Shown: positions 16,834 through 26,620, counted from the stretch's first letter. The stretch is 64,000 bases of DNA from JBNFVY01 sp049943335 (GCF_049943335.1 NZ_JBNFVY010000007.1:49213-113212); one strand, 5' to 3'. Notes: generated from the sequence alone by a model not told the origin. Program-made: numbers and translations.

Positions 16834-18129
16834 ATGGCCAATGTTGTCGTTGTCGGCGCCCAGTGGGGTGACGAGGGAAAAGGCAAGATCGTGGACTGGC
16901 TGAGCGAACGCGCCGACGTCATCGCTCGGTTTCAGGGTGGGCATAACGCCGGCCACACCCTGGTCATAGATGGCGAAGTCTTCAAATTGCACGCGCTGCC
17001 CTCGGGGGTTGTGCGCGGCGGCAAACTGTCGGTGATCGGCAATGGTGTGGTGCTCGACCCGTGGCACCTGCTGGCTGAGATCGACACGATCCGCAAACAG
17101 GGCGTCGAAATCACGCCTGACACGCTGATGATCGCGGAAAACACGCCGCTGATCCTGCCCATCCACGGAGAGTTGGACCGCGCGCGCGAAGAGGCGGCTT
17201 CGGCAGGCACCAAGATCGGGACCACAGGGCGGGGAATTGGCCCCTGTTACGAAGATAAGGTGGGCCGGCGGGCCATCCGCATCGCCGATCTGGCCGATGT
17301 GGCGACGTTGGAGGCACGGGTCGACCGGGCGTTGCAGCACCACAATCCGCTGCGCAAGGGGCTTGGGTTTGATGCCGTTGATCGCGACGATCTGATCGCC
17401 CAGCTCAAGGAAATCGCGCCCAGGATTCTGAAATATGCCGGGCCCGTCTGGAAAGTCATGAGCGACAAGCGCAAGGCTGGCAAACGCATCTTGTTCGAAG
17501 GCGCGCAAGGGGCGCTGCTGGATATCGACTTTGGCACCTACCCCTTTGTGACCTCTTCAAACGTGATTGCGGGGCAGGCCGCCACCGGCGTTGGCATTGG
17601 TCCGGGCGCGATCGATTACGTGCTGGGCATTGTCAAAGCCTACACAACCCGTGTCGGGGAAGGCCCTTTCCCGAGCGAGCTGGATGATGCAGATGGTCAG
17701 CGACTGGGTGAGCGCGGGCACGAATTCGGCACGACGACGGGCCGCAAACGGCGCTGCGGCTGGTTCGATGCCGCTTTGGTTCGACAGACCTGCGCCACCT
17801 CGGGTGTCAATGGTATCTGCCTGACCAAGCTGGATGTTCTGGATGGGTTCGAGACGCTGAAAATCTGTGTTGGCTACGATCTGGACGGCCGTCGGTTGGA
17901 TTATCTGCCGACAGCTGCGGACGAACAGGCCCGTTGCACACCGATCTACGAAGAAATGCCAGGCTGGTCGGAGAGCACCGAAGGCGCGCGCACGTGGAAC
18001 GCATTGCCTGCCAATGCGATCAAATACGTCCGCCACATCGAAGAGTTGATCGATTGCCCGGTCGCCTTGCTCTCGACCTCGCCCGAGCGGGACGACACAA
18101 TCCTTGTCACCGACCCGTTTGCGGACTGA
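16834..18129 (+). CDS. purA: Adenylosuccinate synthetase
   Basis: A 431-residue enzyme that joins IMP and aspartate with GTP hydrolysis in AMP synthesis. The motifs VVVGAQWGDEGKGKIVDWL at the N-terminus, FQGGHNAGHTLV, and TKIGTTGRGIGPCYEDK are all present and intact. A TAGGA ribosome site lies before the ATG. Its stop shares a base with the start of the DUF2842 gene (TGATG), so the two are likely co-translated. Confidence 0.97.
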   Translation: MANVVVVGAQWGDEGKGKIVDWLSERADVIARFQGGHNAGHTLVIDGEVFKLHALPSGVVRGGKLSVIGNGVVLDPWHLLAEIDTIRKQGVEITPDTLMIAENTPLILPIHGELDRAREEAASAGTKIGTTGRGIGPCYEDKVGRRAIRIADLADVATLEARVDRALQHHNPLRKGLGFDAVDRDDLIAQLKEIAPRILKYAGPVWKVMSDKRKAGKRILFEGAQGALLDIDFGTYPFVTSSNVIAGQAATGVGIGPGAIDYVLGIVKAYTTRVGEGPFPSELDDADGQRLGERGHEFGTTTGRKRRCGWFDAALVRQTCATSGVNGICLTKLDVLDGFETLKICVGYDLDGRRLDYLPTAADEQARCTPIYEEMPGWSESTEGARTWNALPANAIKYVRHIEELIDCPVALLSTSPERDDTILVTDPFAD

Positions 18130-18353
18130 TGGCGCTGTCGTATAAAGCGCGTCGCCGCTGGGCGTTGGTCATCCTGCTGGTGGGCCTGCCGATCTATATC
18201 GTCGTTGCGATCAAAGTGATTTCGCTGTTCGAACGTCCGTCGATCTTGTTGGAACTGGCGATTTATGTCGGCCTCGGGATCCTCTGGGCCCTGCCATTTC
18301 GCGCCATTTTCAAAGGCGTTGGGCAACAGGATCCAGACGAAGACGCCAAATGA
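18129..18353 (+). CDS. DUF2842 small membrane protein
   Basis: A 74-residue inner-membrane protein starting MALSYKARRRWALVILLVGL, with two membrane segments (residues about 10-30 and 39-56) and a short charged tail QQDPDEDAK. It matches the DUF2842 family found in Rhodobacterales and relatives; function unknown. It overlaps the purA stop by one base and runs directly into a terminator. Confidence 0.82.
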   Translation: MALSYKARRRWALVILLVGLPIYIVVAIKVISLFERPSILLELAIYVGLGILWALPFRAIFKGVGQQDPDEDAK

Positions 18354-18354
18354 A

Positions 18355-18394
18355 AAAAGGGCCGCGCAAGCGTACCTTGGCGCGGCCCTTTTCC
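18355..18394. terminator. Bidirectional intrinsic terminator
   Basis: A perfect 13-bp stem (AAAAGGGCCGCGC / GCGCGGCCCTTTT) with a 12-base loop lies between the convergent DUF2842 gene and the acidic-protein gene at 18415. The A-run and T-run at its two ends let it act on both strands. Confidence 0.88.
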
Positions 18395-18414
18395 GGCGAT
18401 TGGCGTGACTGCAG

Positions 18415-20751
18415 TTATTCGCCTGCGAAGCGTTCTTCGGGCTTGAACCGTGTGTTATCGGCCACGACGAACTGCCCACGCTTGAGCTTCTTGATCTTGC
18501 CAGTCCGCAGCAGCGTTCCAAAAGACCGCAGACCGTCTTCGCGGGTGTAGCCTTCGTCCGCCTTCAGATCGGCAACCGTTTTCATGATCTGCGGTCGCGA
18601 GAAATGCGGCTGCCCTTCGACATAGGACGCGTAGGCGGCCGCAGCTTCCAGCAGGTCGGTCAGGTTCTCAGCGCCAACTTTGTCGGCGTAATCGGCAAAG
18701 CTGGCAGCATCTGCCACGGCTGTTTCCGACACTGCTGCCTGATCCAGATCGTCCTCGTAGTCGTTTTGCAGAACGAGATTTCCGGTGGATACGCGGCGCG
18801 GGCGCACCGGGCTGACGGGCGCAGCGGGTTCGTCCATGTCGGTGACATCTACGCGCTGTTCGCTGACCAGCATCAGCGGTGCCAAGCGACGTTCAGTTTT
18901 TTTGGCAGAAGCGGTTGGCCGGCTGGGCTGCACCACACGCGCCAGATCGTCAGCGAACCGCGACTTGACGCTTTCTTCCGAGCCCTGTTCGATAGCATCG
19001 TCGTCGGACCGGCGCGCCATGACTGCCGCTTTGAGATGTTGGATCGCAGAACGACGACGTGACCCTTCCGTATTGGAAAAGGCGCGATCGGTTTCTTCCA
19101 TCAGTCGACCGACATTGCCGGTTTCATCGATCGGGTTTTCTTCGAGCAGTTTGGACCGGGCCACGCGATCTTCTTTGGCAAGACGCTCCGAAGGATCGTC
19201 AACGCCGCTCGCCGCGGCCAATTGCGCGATGAGATCGCTTTCCTCGTCAGCAGGTAGCGTGCCTTCGCCGAGCATTTCGGCGATTTGATCGCTGGCATCC
19301 CCGTCGCGACCGTCTTCTGGGGCGGCCAATTCGGGCATGTCTGCCCGGCGCATTTTCACAATGCGCGCACGCGCGCGGCTGACAAAGTCCGTCGCGACAG
19401 CATGAGAGGCGGTTTCCAGCGGGTCCGCCGGATCAGCGGCTTCTTGTTGGGGGGCTTCATCCGCTACTTCGGCGTGTTCCTGCGTGTCCAGGTCAGCGGT
19501 CGCATCACCCTCGGCGTCGATGGCAGATGTTTTCACATCGGCCCCGATATTGTGCATGTCTTCTTGTGCGATTGTGTCGATCAGCGTGTCGACAGAGATT
19601 TCTGCACCTGCGTCGCCCGCAGTGTCCTGCGCTTTGTCATCGCGCATCATGGCGGGTTCGGACAATTCGCTGGCAAGTGCGGCGAGATCGATTTCTTCGC
19701 CGTCGTCCATATCTTCAACATAGACGTCCTGTGCGGATGCGCCCGCATGCGCGATAACCGCATCGTCGAGGGCGTCGTCCTCTTCGGCCCCAATCGCATC
19801 ATCTGCAGCGACGAAATCCGCTTCTGCTACGTCATCGTCTTCTACTTCGCCGTCGTCTGCGTTCAGCCTTGTGTCCAAATGTTCCGGGTCGGCCGCGACA
19901 TCGAAGGTGTCGCTTTCAGTGGGCGAGGCTTCGGCCGAAATCGCGTTTTCCAGCGCAATGTCCAATTCCTCGGCCGCTTGTTCAGAGGCATTTTCATTGA
20001 AAACCTCTTGCGTGGGGGCGTCGGTTTGGTCTTCGTCGCTGAAATACTCTGACGCGCTGTCTTCTTCGTCATCGAAATAGTCTGCGGCGGTGTCGGCATC
20101 TTCATCGTCGAACATGGCCGCCAAGGCGTCATCTGGGCTGTCTACGGCATGTTCGTCTTCGGAATATGCCTGTTCGGGTGCGCTGGCGGACACGACTGCG
20201 CGAATGCGCGAAAGTTTGGCGGCGATGCTGCCATCGCTCAGTGCATCGCCTTGGGGCGCGTCGTCGATGATTTGCGTCTCAGCGTCAAAGAAAAGTTCGG
20301 GGTTGGCCGTGGTTTCCTCAGGCGGTTCCTGGGTTTGTGCAGACGCGTCAGGCTGGATTTGTTCTGCGGTTTTTGGAGCGGCCGCCGTCGGGGCAGCATC
20401 AGTTGCATCGCTTTGCGTCTTGTCGGCAGGTCCGCTTTGTGCGGCCGTGGCAAGCGCGGCAACGGAAGCGGCTGGCGCGCGCGTGTCGGCTTCGGGTTCC
20501 ATCTGCCGCAGGTAGACAGCATTGTCCTGGACGCGCGATTCCACGCGGCGCTGAATTTCCTTTTCTGCGATCCGGTGCAACATCTCTGCGTCCGGCGTGG
20601 GCGGTTCGGCACCGAAGTACCGGTCTTCCGCCGCCAAATCGCGGAAATACTCCGAGATCGACTTCATCGTCGAAAACGGGTCGTCAAACCCTTCCAGGGT
20701 ACATGAAAATGTCCCGTATGAGACGGTGAGAATCTTGCTCGTGCCTACCAT
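18415..20751 (-). CDS. Large acidic protein of unknown function
   Basis: A 778-residue soluble protein that I do not recognise functionally. The first 95 residues look folded and conserved in style (ILTVSYGTFSCTLEGFDDP, then MKSISEYFRDLAAEDRYFG). The middle, about residues 95-470, is a low-complexity Asp/Glu/Ala-rich, probably disordered region. The last 150 residues are ordered again, with VVADLKADEGYTREDGLRSF and a basic TGKIKKLKRGQFVVADN that looks like a small winged-helix or nucleic-acid-contact end. No signal peptide or membrane segment. A single-gene unit, convergent with purA. Confidence 0.75.
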   Translation of the reverse strand: MVGTSKILTVSYGTFSCTLEGFDDPFSTMKSISEYFRDLAAEDRYFGAEPPTPDAEMLHRIAEKEIQRRVESRVQDNAVYLRQMEPEADTRAPAASVAALATAAQSGPADKTQSDATDAAPTAAAPKTAEQIQPDASAQTQEPPEETTANPELFFDAETQIIDDAPQGDALSDGSIAAKLSRIRAVVSASAPEQAYSEDEHAVDSPDDALAAMFDDEDADTAADYFDDEEDSASEYFSDEDQTDAPTQEVFNENASEQAAEELDIALENAISAEASPTESDTFDVAADPEHLDTRLNADDGEVEDDDVAEADFVAADDAIGAEEDDALDDAVIAHAGASAQDVYVEDMDDGEEIDLAALASELSEPAMMRDDKAQDTAGDAGAEISVDTLIDTIAQEDMHNIGADVKTSAIDAEGDATADLDTQEHAEVADEAPQQEAADPADPLETASHAVATDFVSRARARIVKMRRADMPELAAPEDGRDGDASDQIAEMLGEGTLPADEESDLIAQLAAASGVDDPSERLAKEDRVARSKLLEENPIDETGNVGRLMEETDRAFSNTEGSRRRSAIQHLKAAVMARRSDDDAIEQGSEESVKSRFADDLARVVQPSRPTASAKKTERRLAPLMLVSEQRVDVTDMDEPAAPVSPVRPRRVSTGNLVLQNDYEDDLDQAAVSETAVADAASFADYADKVGAENLTDLLEAAAAYASYVEGQPHFSRPQIMKTVADLKADEGYTREDGLRSFGTLLRTGKIKKLKRGQFVVADNTRFKPEERFAGE

Positions 20752-20886
20752 CTTCTTTTCGCTTTCTCCCCCGATCCAGCAACATCTGGTTTACCATGTG
20801 CTGGTTCGCAAATAAGAACAAAACCGCGGAAATTGCGGTATTTTTTCCGGGCAGGAATGTGGCGCGTTTCCATTTTGGGGACATTC

Positions 20887-21552
20887 ATGCACAATTTCGA
20901 CATAATTCGACACTTTTTGGCGCCCGTAACGCTCATTGGCGCCGGGGAAGCTTGTCACAATGTGATTACTGAATGCTTGATCCACGCGAAAAACGTTGTG
21001 GCAGCAGACGGGGGCGCGCGCATCGCCCTGTCCGCCGGGGTGATTCCCGACGCTGTAATCGGTGATTTCGACTCGATTTCAGCGGCAGATATGGCGCAAA
21101 TCCCTGCGGATCGATTGTTTCGCATTCCAGAACAAGACAGCACGGACTTCGACAAGTGCTTGGCGCGGATCAAAGCGCCGCTGATCCTGGCTGCGGGGTT
21201 CCTGGGTGCGCGCAGTGACCATGCGTTGGCCGCGTTCAATACGTTGGTTCGCGCGCAGGCGATGGTGATCCTTGTCGGGCCCCACGATGTGGCGCTGCAT
21301 CTGCGCGGTGGGCGGCGGTATTGTTTCAATTTGGTGGATGGCGCGCGTGTGTCGCTGTTTCCCATGATGCCTGTCTGCGGAACTAGCAACGGATTGGCTT
21401 GGCCGATCGACGGCATCAAGTTTGCCCCCGGCGGGCGGATCGGCACGTCGAACAGGGCGGACGGGCCGGTGGAAATCGCGATGGATGGGGATGGGATGAT
21501 TGCGCTCTTTGACTTTTCCGATCTGCACCGGGTGCTGACGGCATTGGGCTAG
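20887..21552 (+). CDS. thiN: Thiamine diphosphokinase
   Basis: A 221-residue thiamine pyrophosphokinase, which makes thiamine diphosphate from thiamine and ATP. The motifs VAADGGARIALSAGVIPDAVIGDFDS near residue 40, DSTDFDKCLARI near residue 81 and GFLGARSDHALA near residue 103 are those of the TPK catalytic domain. The ATG at 20887 follows GGGGA; an in-frame start 54 bases upstream is less likely. Its end overlaps that of the convergent DUF454 gene. Confidence 0.87.
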   Translation: MHNFDIIRHFLAPVTLIGAGEACHNVITECLIHAKNVVAADGGARIALSAGVIPDAVIGDFDSISAADMAQIPADRLFRIPEQDSTDFDKCLARIKAPLILAAGFLGARSDHALAAFNTLVRAQAMVILVGPHDVALHLRGGRRYCFNLVDGARVSLFPMMPVCGTSNGLAWPIDGIKFAPGGRIGTSNRADGPVEIAMDGDGMIALFDFSDLHRVLTALG

Positions 21553-21914
21553 GGGCGGGCGCCCGACGGCCGGGTCAGCACAAACAGGGCCGCGCCGCCC
21601 AGGCATAGCCCCTGGATGACGAGCAGGATCGGCTTGAGCCCCATTGCCAACGACAGGGCGAAAACCGCAATCATCGCGCCAACCCCGAGCGCCTTGGCCC
21701 TCGGAGCAATGGCGCCCTCTTCTTCCCATTTGCGGATTGGGGGGCCCAGATGCCCATGATCGATCAGCCAGATCCGGGCGCGAGGCGAGCCTTTGGAAAA
21801 GCAAAACGCCGCCAAGATCAAAAGCGGGGTGGTCGGCAACAGCGGTAACACGATGCCGATCACGCCAATCGCGACCGACAGCCAGCCTGCCGCCATGTAA
21901 AAATGCCTGCTCAT
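21549..21914 (-). CDS. DUF454 (YbaN-family) membrane protein
   Basis: A 121-residue inner-membrane protein with the DUF454 hallmark VIGIVLPLLPTTPLLILAAFCFSKGSPR in the first half and HGHLGPPIRKWEEEGAI after it, followed by two further membrane segments. Function unknown. The start at 21914 (MSRHFYMAAGW) is the best placed; a start 60 bases upstream is possible. Confidence 0.8.
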   Translation of the reverse strand: MSRHFYMAAGWLSVAIGVIGIVLPLLPTTPLLILAAFCFSKGSPRARIWLIDHGHLGPPIRKWEEEGAIAPRAKALGVGAMIAVFALSLAMGLKPILLVIQGLCLGGAALFVLTRPSGARP

Positions 21915-22359
21915 ATCTGTCTCATATACGATCTGCATTTCCAAAACACTGCCCGAAACGCCGGATAGGCCCAAATCGCGTCCAGTGTATCAGGCGGCAA
22001 AGCCGTATTGCGGTGGAACGTGGGGCAGTGATCGACTGTCGCAGGACAAAGCCGATGCTTGGGTGGCTTTGTCCGGTGGTGGGTTGAAATCGCGGCCGTG
22101 GCCTTGGAACCCGGCAACCAGGGTCGCGCGGGACCGCAGGGGGCTGTGATCTGCCAGTATCCTGCCCACGATTGTCGCACGCAACATGCCCGCACACCGC
22201 GCAGCCTGTTTCGGCGTCAGGATGGGTCCGGTGGGGTCATGATGCAAGATAGGGTGAGCGCGGGCATTGTAAAAGTCTTGGAAACATGACCCGTTTTGCG
22301 CTCGCACGCCACGGCGATCTTTCCTATAACCACGCTCACATCTGCTCAGGAGCCTCGCC
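21915..22359. other. Intergenic region before rpiA
   Basis: About 445 bases. Open frames exist on both strands; one minus-strand frame ends at 21990 with the plausible-looking segment MLRATIVGRILADHSPLRSRATLVAGF, but it has no good start or ribosome site and continues antisense through rpiA. I cannot support a gene here. The rpiA ribosome site (CAGGAG) is at its right end. Confidence 0.4.
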
Positions 22360-23145
22360 ATGTCGCAAAACCTTTCCCCCATCGACACTGCCAAATTCGT
22401 GTCCGCCAAGCGCGCGGTCGAATTCGTCGAGGACGGGATGAAACTGGGGCTGGGCACCGGATCGACCGCCGCATGGATGGTGCGTTGCCTGGGCGAGCGT
22501 GTCCGTGAAGAGGGGCTGCAAGTCAGCGGGGTGCCAACATCGACCCGCACCGCTGAATTGGCCCGCCAGCAAGGGATCAAGGTGATCAGTTTGGACGAGG
22601 CCAAGTGGCTGGACCTGACGATCGACGGGGCCGATGAATTTGACCCCGAGCAGAACCTGATCAAGGGTGGCGGCGGGGCGCTGCTGCAGGAAAAAATTGT
22701 CGCAACGGCCAGCGACCGGATGCTTGTGATCACGGATGCCAGCAAACAGGTCGACTGTCTCGGTGCCTTTCCGCTGCCGATCGAAGTGATCCCATTTGGC
22801 TGGCAGACCACCAAGATGTTGGTGGAAGAGTTGCTGGGATCAATGGATGTCCTGGGGCATTCGGCCAGTCTACGCATGAATGGTGACAGCGCCTTTGTGA
22901 CCGACGAAGGCAATCACATCCTGGATCTGCACCTGCATCGTATCGGCAACGCGCGCCAATTGGCGATGGTGCTCAACCAAGTGCCGGGCGTGGTCGAAAA
23001 CGGGTTGTTCATTGACGTCTGTGACGTGGTTGTGATCGGCCACGGGGATGGCAAGGTTGAAACGCGTGACATAAATGCGGGAACGACGGAAGAAGAACAA
23101 ATTGATCTGATCGAGAGCAACAACATTTTTTCCGATCTCGATTAG
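22360..23145 (+). CDS. rpiA: Ribose-5-phosphate isomerase A
   Basis: A 261-residue isomerase of ribose 5-phosphate and ribulose 5-phosphate in the pentose phosphate pathway. The conserved MKLGLGTGSTAAWMV near residue 27, LTIDGADEFDPEQNLIKGGGGALLQEKI near residue 87 (with the catalytic Asp/Glu/Lys) and the ITDASKQVDCLGAFPLPIEV segment are intact. A CAGGAG ribosome site precedes the ATG. It is followed after 22 bases by gor, presumably in one transcript. Confidence 0.96.
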   Translation: MSQNLSPIDTAKFVSAKRAVEFVEDGMKLGLGTGSTAAWMVRCLGERVREEGLQVSGVPTSTRTAELARQQGIKVISLDEAKWLDLTIDGADEFDPEQNLIKGGGGALLQEKIVATASDRMLVITDASKQVDCLGAFPLPIEVIPFGWQTTKMLVEELLGSMDVLGHSASLRMNGDSAFVTDEGNHILDLHLHRIGNARQLAMVLNQVPGVVENGLFIDVCDVVVIGHGDGKVETRDINAGTTEEEQIDLIESNNIFSDLD

Positions 23146-23167
23146 CGCACACAGAGGGGAACACGAC

Positions 23168-24526
23168 ATGGCCTTTGACTATGATCTCTTCGTTATCGGC
23201 GGTGGATCGGGCGGCGTGCGCGCGGCACGGATCACTGCAGCCGACGGCCACAAGGTGGCGCTGGCCGAAGAATTCCGCATGGGCGGGACCTGCGTCATCC
23301 GCGGCTGCGTTCCCAAAAAGCTGATGGTGTTCGCATCGGGCTATGCGCGCAGCATGGCCGAGGCCAAACAATACGGCTGGGACGTGCGCGTGGGGAAATT
23401 TTCCTACGCCGACTTCCAATCGAAACTGAAAAAAGAGCTGGAGCGTCTGGAAGGCATCTATACCAAGAACGCCGAAGGCGCCGGGGTCGAAATTTTTCAC
23501 CAGCGCGCCGTGGTCAAGGGACCGCATGAGGTCGAGCTGGCTGATGGCTCGGTGAAATCGGCCAAGCATATTCTTGTGGCGACTGGCGGCACGCCCTTCG
23601 TTCCGGACACGTTCGAAGGGCACGAACTGGCCATCACATCGAACGACGTGTTCGACATCAAGAAGCAGCCCAAAAGCATTCTGATCGTTGGCGGCGGGTA
23701 CATCGCCTGCGAATTTGCCGGTATCTTTAACGGTCTGGGCATTGAAACGATCCAATACTACCGCGGCGCGCAAATTCTGCGCGGGTTCGACGATGAATCG
23801 CGCGGCATGATTTCCGAGGCAATGATCGCGCGCGGCGTTTCCCTGCACGTGGGTCGCGATGTCGAACGGCTGGAAAAGCGCGACGACCAGATTTTCGTCA
23901 AGGCCACTGACGGGCATGAATGCGTGGTTGACCATGTGCTCTATGCCACAGGGCGCAAACCCAACACCAAGGGCTTGGGCCTGGAAGACGCCGGCGTCAA
24001 ACTGGGCCGCTGGGGCAAGGTTGAGGTCGACGAGTATTCGCAAACCAATATCCCGTCGATCTATGCGGTGGGCGACGTGACCGACCGGGTCAACCTGACC
24101 CCTGTCGCGATCCGCGAAGCCGTGGCTTTTCACGAAACCGTCTTCAAGGGCAACCCGACCAAGCCCGATCACACGCTGATTCCGACGGCGGTATTCACCC
24201 AGCCCGAATACGGCACCATCGGCATGACCGAAGAACAGGCCCGCGACGATCGCCCGATCCAGGTCTATACGGCCGCCTTCCGTCCGATGCAGAATGCCTT
24301 TATCGGCAACGACGAACGCGTGCTCTTCAAGCTCATCGTTTGCGCCGAAAGCCGCAAAGTGCTGGGTGCGCATATCATCGCGCCCGGCGCGGGCGAAATG
24401 ATCCAGGTTCTGGGCGTGGCCATAAAGATGGGCGCGACCAAGGAAGATTTCGACGCCACGATGGCGGTGCACCCCACCATGGCCGAGGAAATCGTATTGA
24501 TGAAGGAACCGGTGCGAAAGGCTTGA
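23168..24526 (+). CDS. gor: Glutathione-disulfide reductase
   Basis: A 452-residue flavoprotein disulfide reductase using NADPH to regenerate glutathione. The FAD motif is LFVIGGGSGGVRAARI near residue 7, the redox-active pair is in GGTCVIRGCVPKKLM near residue 40, the NAD(P) motif is ILIVGGGYIACEFAGI near residue 173, and the C-terminal VHPTMAEEIVLM carries the His-Glu pair. The order and length fit plant/alphaproteobacterial Gor. It is 22 bases after rpiA. Confidence 0.93.
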   Translation: MAFDYDLFVIGGGSGGVRAARITAADGHKVALAEEFRMGGTCVIRGCVPKKLMVFASGYARSMAEAKQYGWDVRVGKFSYADFQSKLKKELERLEGIYTKNAEGAGVEIFHQRAVVKGPHEVELADGSVKSAKHILVATGGTPFVPDTFEGHELAITSNDVFDIKKQPKSILIVGGGYIACEFAGIFNGLGIETIQYYRGAQILRGFDDESRGMISEAMIARGVSLHVGRDVERLEKRDDQIFVKATDGHECVVDHVLYATGRKPNTKGLGLEDAGVKLGRWGKVEVDEYSQTNIPSIYAVGDVTDRVNLTPVAIREAVAFHETVFKGNPTKPDHTLIPTAVFTQPEYGTIGMTEEQARDDRPIQVYTAAFRPMQNAFIGNDERVLFKLIVCAESRKVLGAHIIAPGAGEMIQVLGVAIKMGATKEDFDATMAVHPTMAEEIVLMKEPVRKA

Positions 24527-24595
24527 ACCTCAACGCGTTTATGCCCATTTCTACCGGAAACACAAAGCCAGGCGACCAGAAAGGAACCAATACCT

Positions 24596-25744
24596 ATGGC
24601 CAGCAACAATGGCGGCCCCTGGGGGGGAGGCGGCGGAGGCCGCAGACCCGGGGATGACGAAAACCAGGGTCAGCGCCCCAATGGCGGCGGCAACCAGCCC
24701 CCGCAGATCCCCGAGATCGACGAGATCATGAACAAGGGCCGCGAACAATTGCGTGTGCTGATGGGTGGCAAGGGCGGTGATCGCCGTGGCACCGGCGGCG
24801 GCAATGGCGGCGGTGGTCCGAAATTCAACCGCTCAACCCTCGGGTTGGGGGTCTTGGCCTTGTTTGCCCTGTGGGCGTTCAATTCGTTCTATACCGTGCG
24901 GCCAGAAGAGCAGTCGGTTGAACTGTTCCTGGGCGAATTTTCGTCCGTGGGTCAGCCGGGTCTGAATTTCGCGCCATGGCCTGTTGTCACCTATGAAAAG
25001 GTGCTGGTCACCAATGAACGGACTGAAGACATCGGCGTTGCGACCACGTCGACCAGTCAGGCCGGTCTGATGTTGACGACGGATGAAAACATCGTGGATA
25101 TCGACTTTCAGGTTGTCTGGAACATCAGCGACCCGGCGCAATTCCTATTCAACCTGCGCGACCCACAGGCGACGATCCGCGCTGTGTCGGAATCGGCCAT
25201 GCGCGAAATCATCGCCGCCAGTGAACTGGCGCCGATCCTGAACCGTGATCGTGGTTTGATCGCGTCGACAGCGCAGACCCTGATCCAAAGCACACTCGAC
25301 AGCTACGATGCAGGCATGAATGTGGTGCGGGTCAACCTCGACAAGGCCGACCCGCCGCGCGAAGTGATTGATGCGTTCCGCGAAGTGCAGGCGGCCGAGC
25401 AGCAGCGCGACCGTCTGCAACGCCAGGCAGACGCTTACGCCAACCGCGTTTTGGCTGGCGCCCGTGGTGAAGCGGCCCAGATTTTGGAAGAAGCCGAAGC
25501 ATATCGCGCCAGCGTTGTGAACGAAGCCGAAGGTGAAGCCAGCCGTTTCCTTGCGGTTCTTGCGGAATATAAGCAAGCCCCGGAAGTGACGCGCAAACGC
25601 CTTTATCTTGAAACGATGGAGCAGGTGTTCGGGGGGGTCGACAAGATCATCCTGGATGAAGGGGCCGAAAGCAGACAGGGCGTTGTGCCCTACCTGCCGC
25701 TGAACGAGCTGCGCCGAAGCACCGACACCGGAGGGTCTAACTGA
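24596..25744 (+). CDS. hflK: HflK, membrane protease regulator
   Basis: A 382-residue stomatin/prohibitin-family protein. The N-terminal 80 residues are Gly/Arg/Asn-rich (MASNNGGPWGGGGGGRRPGD), followed by one membrane segment LGLGVLALFALWAFNSFYTV and the periplasmic SPFH domain. With HflC it forms the complex that modulates FtsH. An AAGGAA ribosome site lies before the ATG. The stop shares a base with the hflC start (TGATG). Confidence 0.95.
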   Translation: MASNNGGPWGGGGGGRRPGDDENQGQRPNGGGNQPPQIPEIDEIMNKGREQLRVLMGGKGGDRRGTGGGNGGGGPKFNRSTLGLGVLALFALWAFNSFYTVRPEEQSVELFLGEFSSVGQPGLNFAPWPVVTYEKVLVTNERTEDIGVATTSTSQAGLMLTTDENIVDIDFQVVWNISDPAQFLFNLRDPQATIRAVSESAMREIIAASELAPILNRDRGLIASTAQTLIQSTLDSYDAGMNVVRVNLDKADPPREVIDAFREVQAAEQQRDRLQRQADAYANRVLAGARGEAAQILEEAEAYRASVVNEAEGEASRFLAVLAEYKQAPEVTRKRLYLETMEQVFGGVDKIILDEGAESRQGVVPYLPLNELRRSTDTGGSN

Positions 25745-26619
25745 TGCGTACCGTATCCGTCCTGGCGATTGCCGTTATCGTCGCCATCATCGTGGCCTTG
25801 TCTTCGATCTTCATTGTCGATGAACGTGAAAAAGCACTGGTCCTTCAATTTGGACAGATCAAGGCCGTCAAAGAAGAGCCGGGCCTGGGCTTCAAGATCC
25901 CATTGATCCAGGAGGTCGTGAAATACGATGACCGTATCTTGTCGCTGGACACCGCCGAAATCGAAGTGACGCCGTCCGATGGACGCCGCTTGGTGGTTGA
26001 CGCCTTTGCGCGCTTCCGCGTCGCAGACGTGGTGCAGTTCCGCCAAGCCGTCGGGGCTGGGGGTATACGCGCTGCTGAAAGCCGGCTGGATTCGATCCTG
26101 AACGCGCAGATCCGCGAGGTTCTGGGTGAAACGGATGTCACGTCCAACACGATCCTGTCGTCCGACAGGGCTGCTCTGATGACCCGGATTCGCGATCAGG
26201 CCCGGGCCCGGGCCCTGCCGCTGGGGGTCGAAGTGGTCGATGTGCGTCTGAAACAGACGAACCTGCCGCAGCAGAACCTTGGCGCCACGTTCGACCGGAT
26301 GCGGGCCGAGCGTGAACGCGAAGCCGCCGACGAAATCGCGCGCGGTGAAGAAGCAGCCCAGAGGGTACGCGCCCAAGCAGACCGGACGGTGACCGAACTG
26401 GTGTCCGAAGCGAACAAGAACGCCGATATCACGCGCGGTGAATCTGATGCCGAACGCAACCGGATTTTTGCCGAAGCGTTTACACAAGACCCCGAGTTCT
26501 TTGAATTCTACCGGTCGCTGACAGCGTATCAACGCGGTCTGCAAGGGTCGAACACGTCGATGGTGATTTCGCCTGACAGCGAATTCTTCGACTACCTGAA
26601 ATCGGATCAGGGGCGATAA
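25744..26619 (+). CDS. hflC: HflC, membrane protease regulator
   Basis: A 291-residue partner of HflK. An N-terminal membrane anchor at residues 4-22 is followed by the SPFH domain (DEREKALVLQFGQIKAVKEEPGLGFKIP) and the helical RMRAEREREAADEIARGEEAAQRVRAQAD region typical of the HflC coiled coil. Start and operon are fixed by the one-base overlap with hflK. A DUF2065 gene begins one base after its stop. Confidence 0.95.
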   Translation: MRTVSVLAIAVIVAIIVALSSIFIVDEREKALVLQFGQIKAVKEEPGLGFKIPLIQEVVKYDDRILSLDTAEIEVTPSDGRRLVVDAFARFRVADVVQFRQAVGAGGIRAAESRLDSILNAQIREVLGETDVTSNTILSSDRAALMTRIRDQARARALPLGVEVVDVRLKQTNLPQQNLGATFDRMRAEREREAADEIARGEEAAQRVRAQADRTVTELVSEANKNADITRGESDAERNRIFAEAFTQDPEFFEFYRSLTAYQRGLQGSNTSMVISPDSEFFDYLKSDQGR

Positions 26620-26620
26620 C

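Noticed and set aside
16663..17508. N-terminal extension of the secG frame through purA
   Set aside because: SecG homology begins at 16662; the upstream codons are antisense to purA.
21990..22913. 307-residue minus-strand frame over rpiA and its upstream gap
   Set aside because: Most of it is antisense to rpiA; the remaining 90 residues have no start or ribosome site.
23009..24472. 487-residue minus-strand open frame
   Set aside because: Antisense to gor, which carries clear FAD, redox-Cys and NADPH motifs; the minus frame resembles no family.
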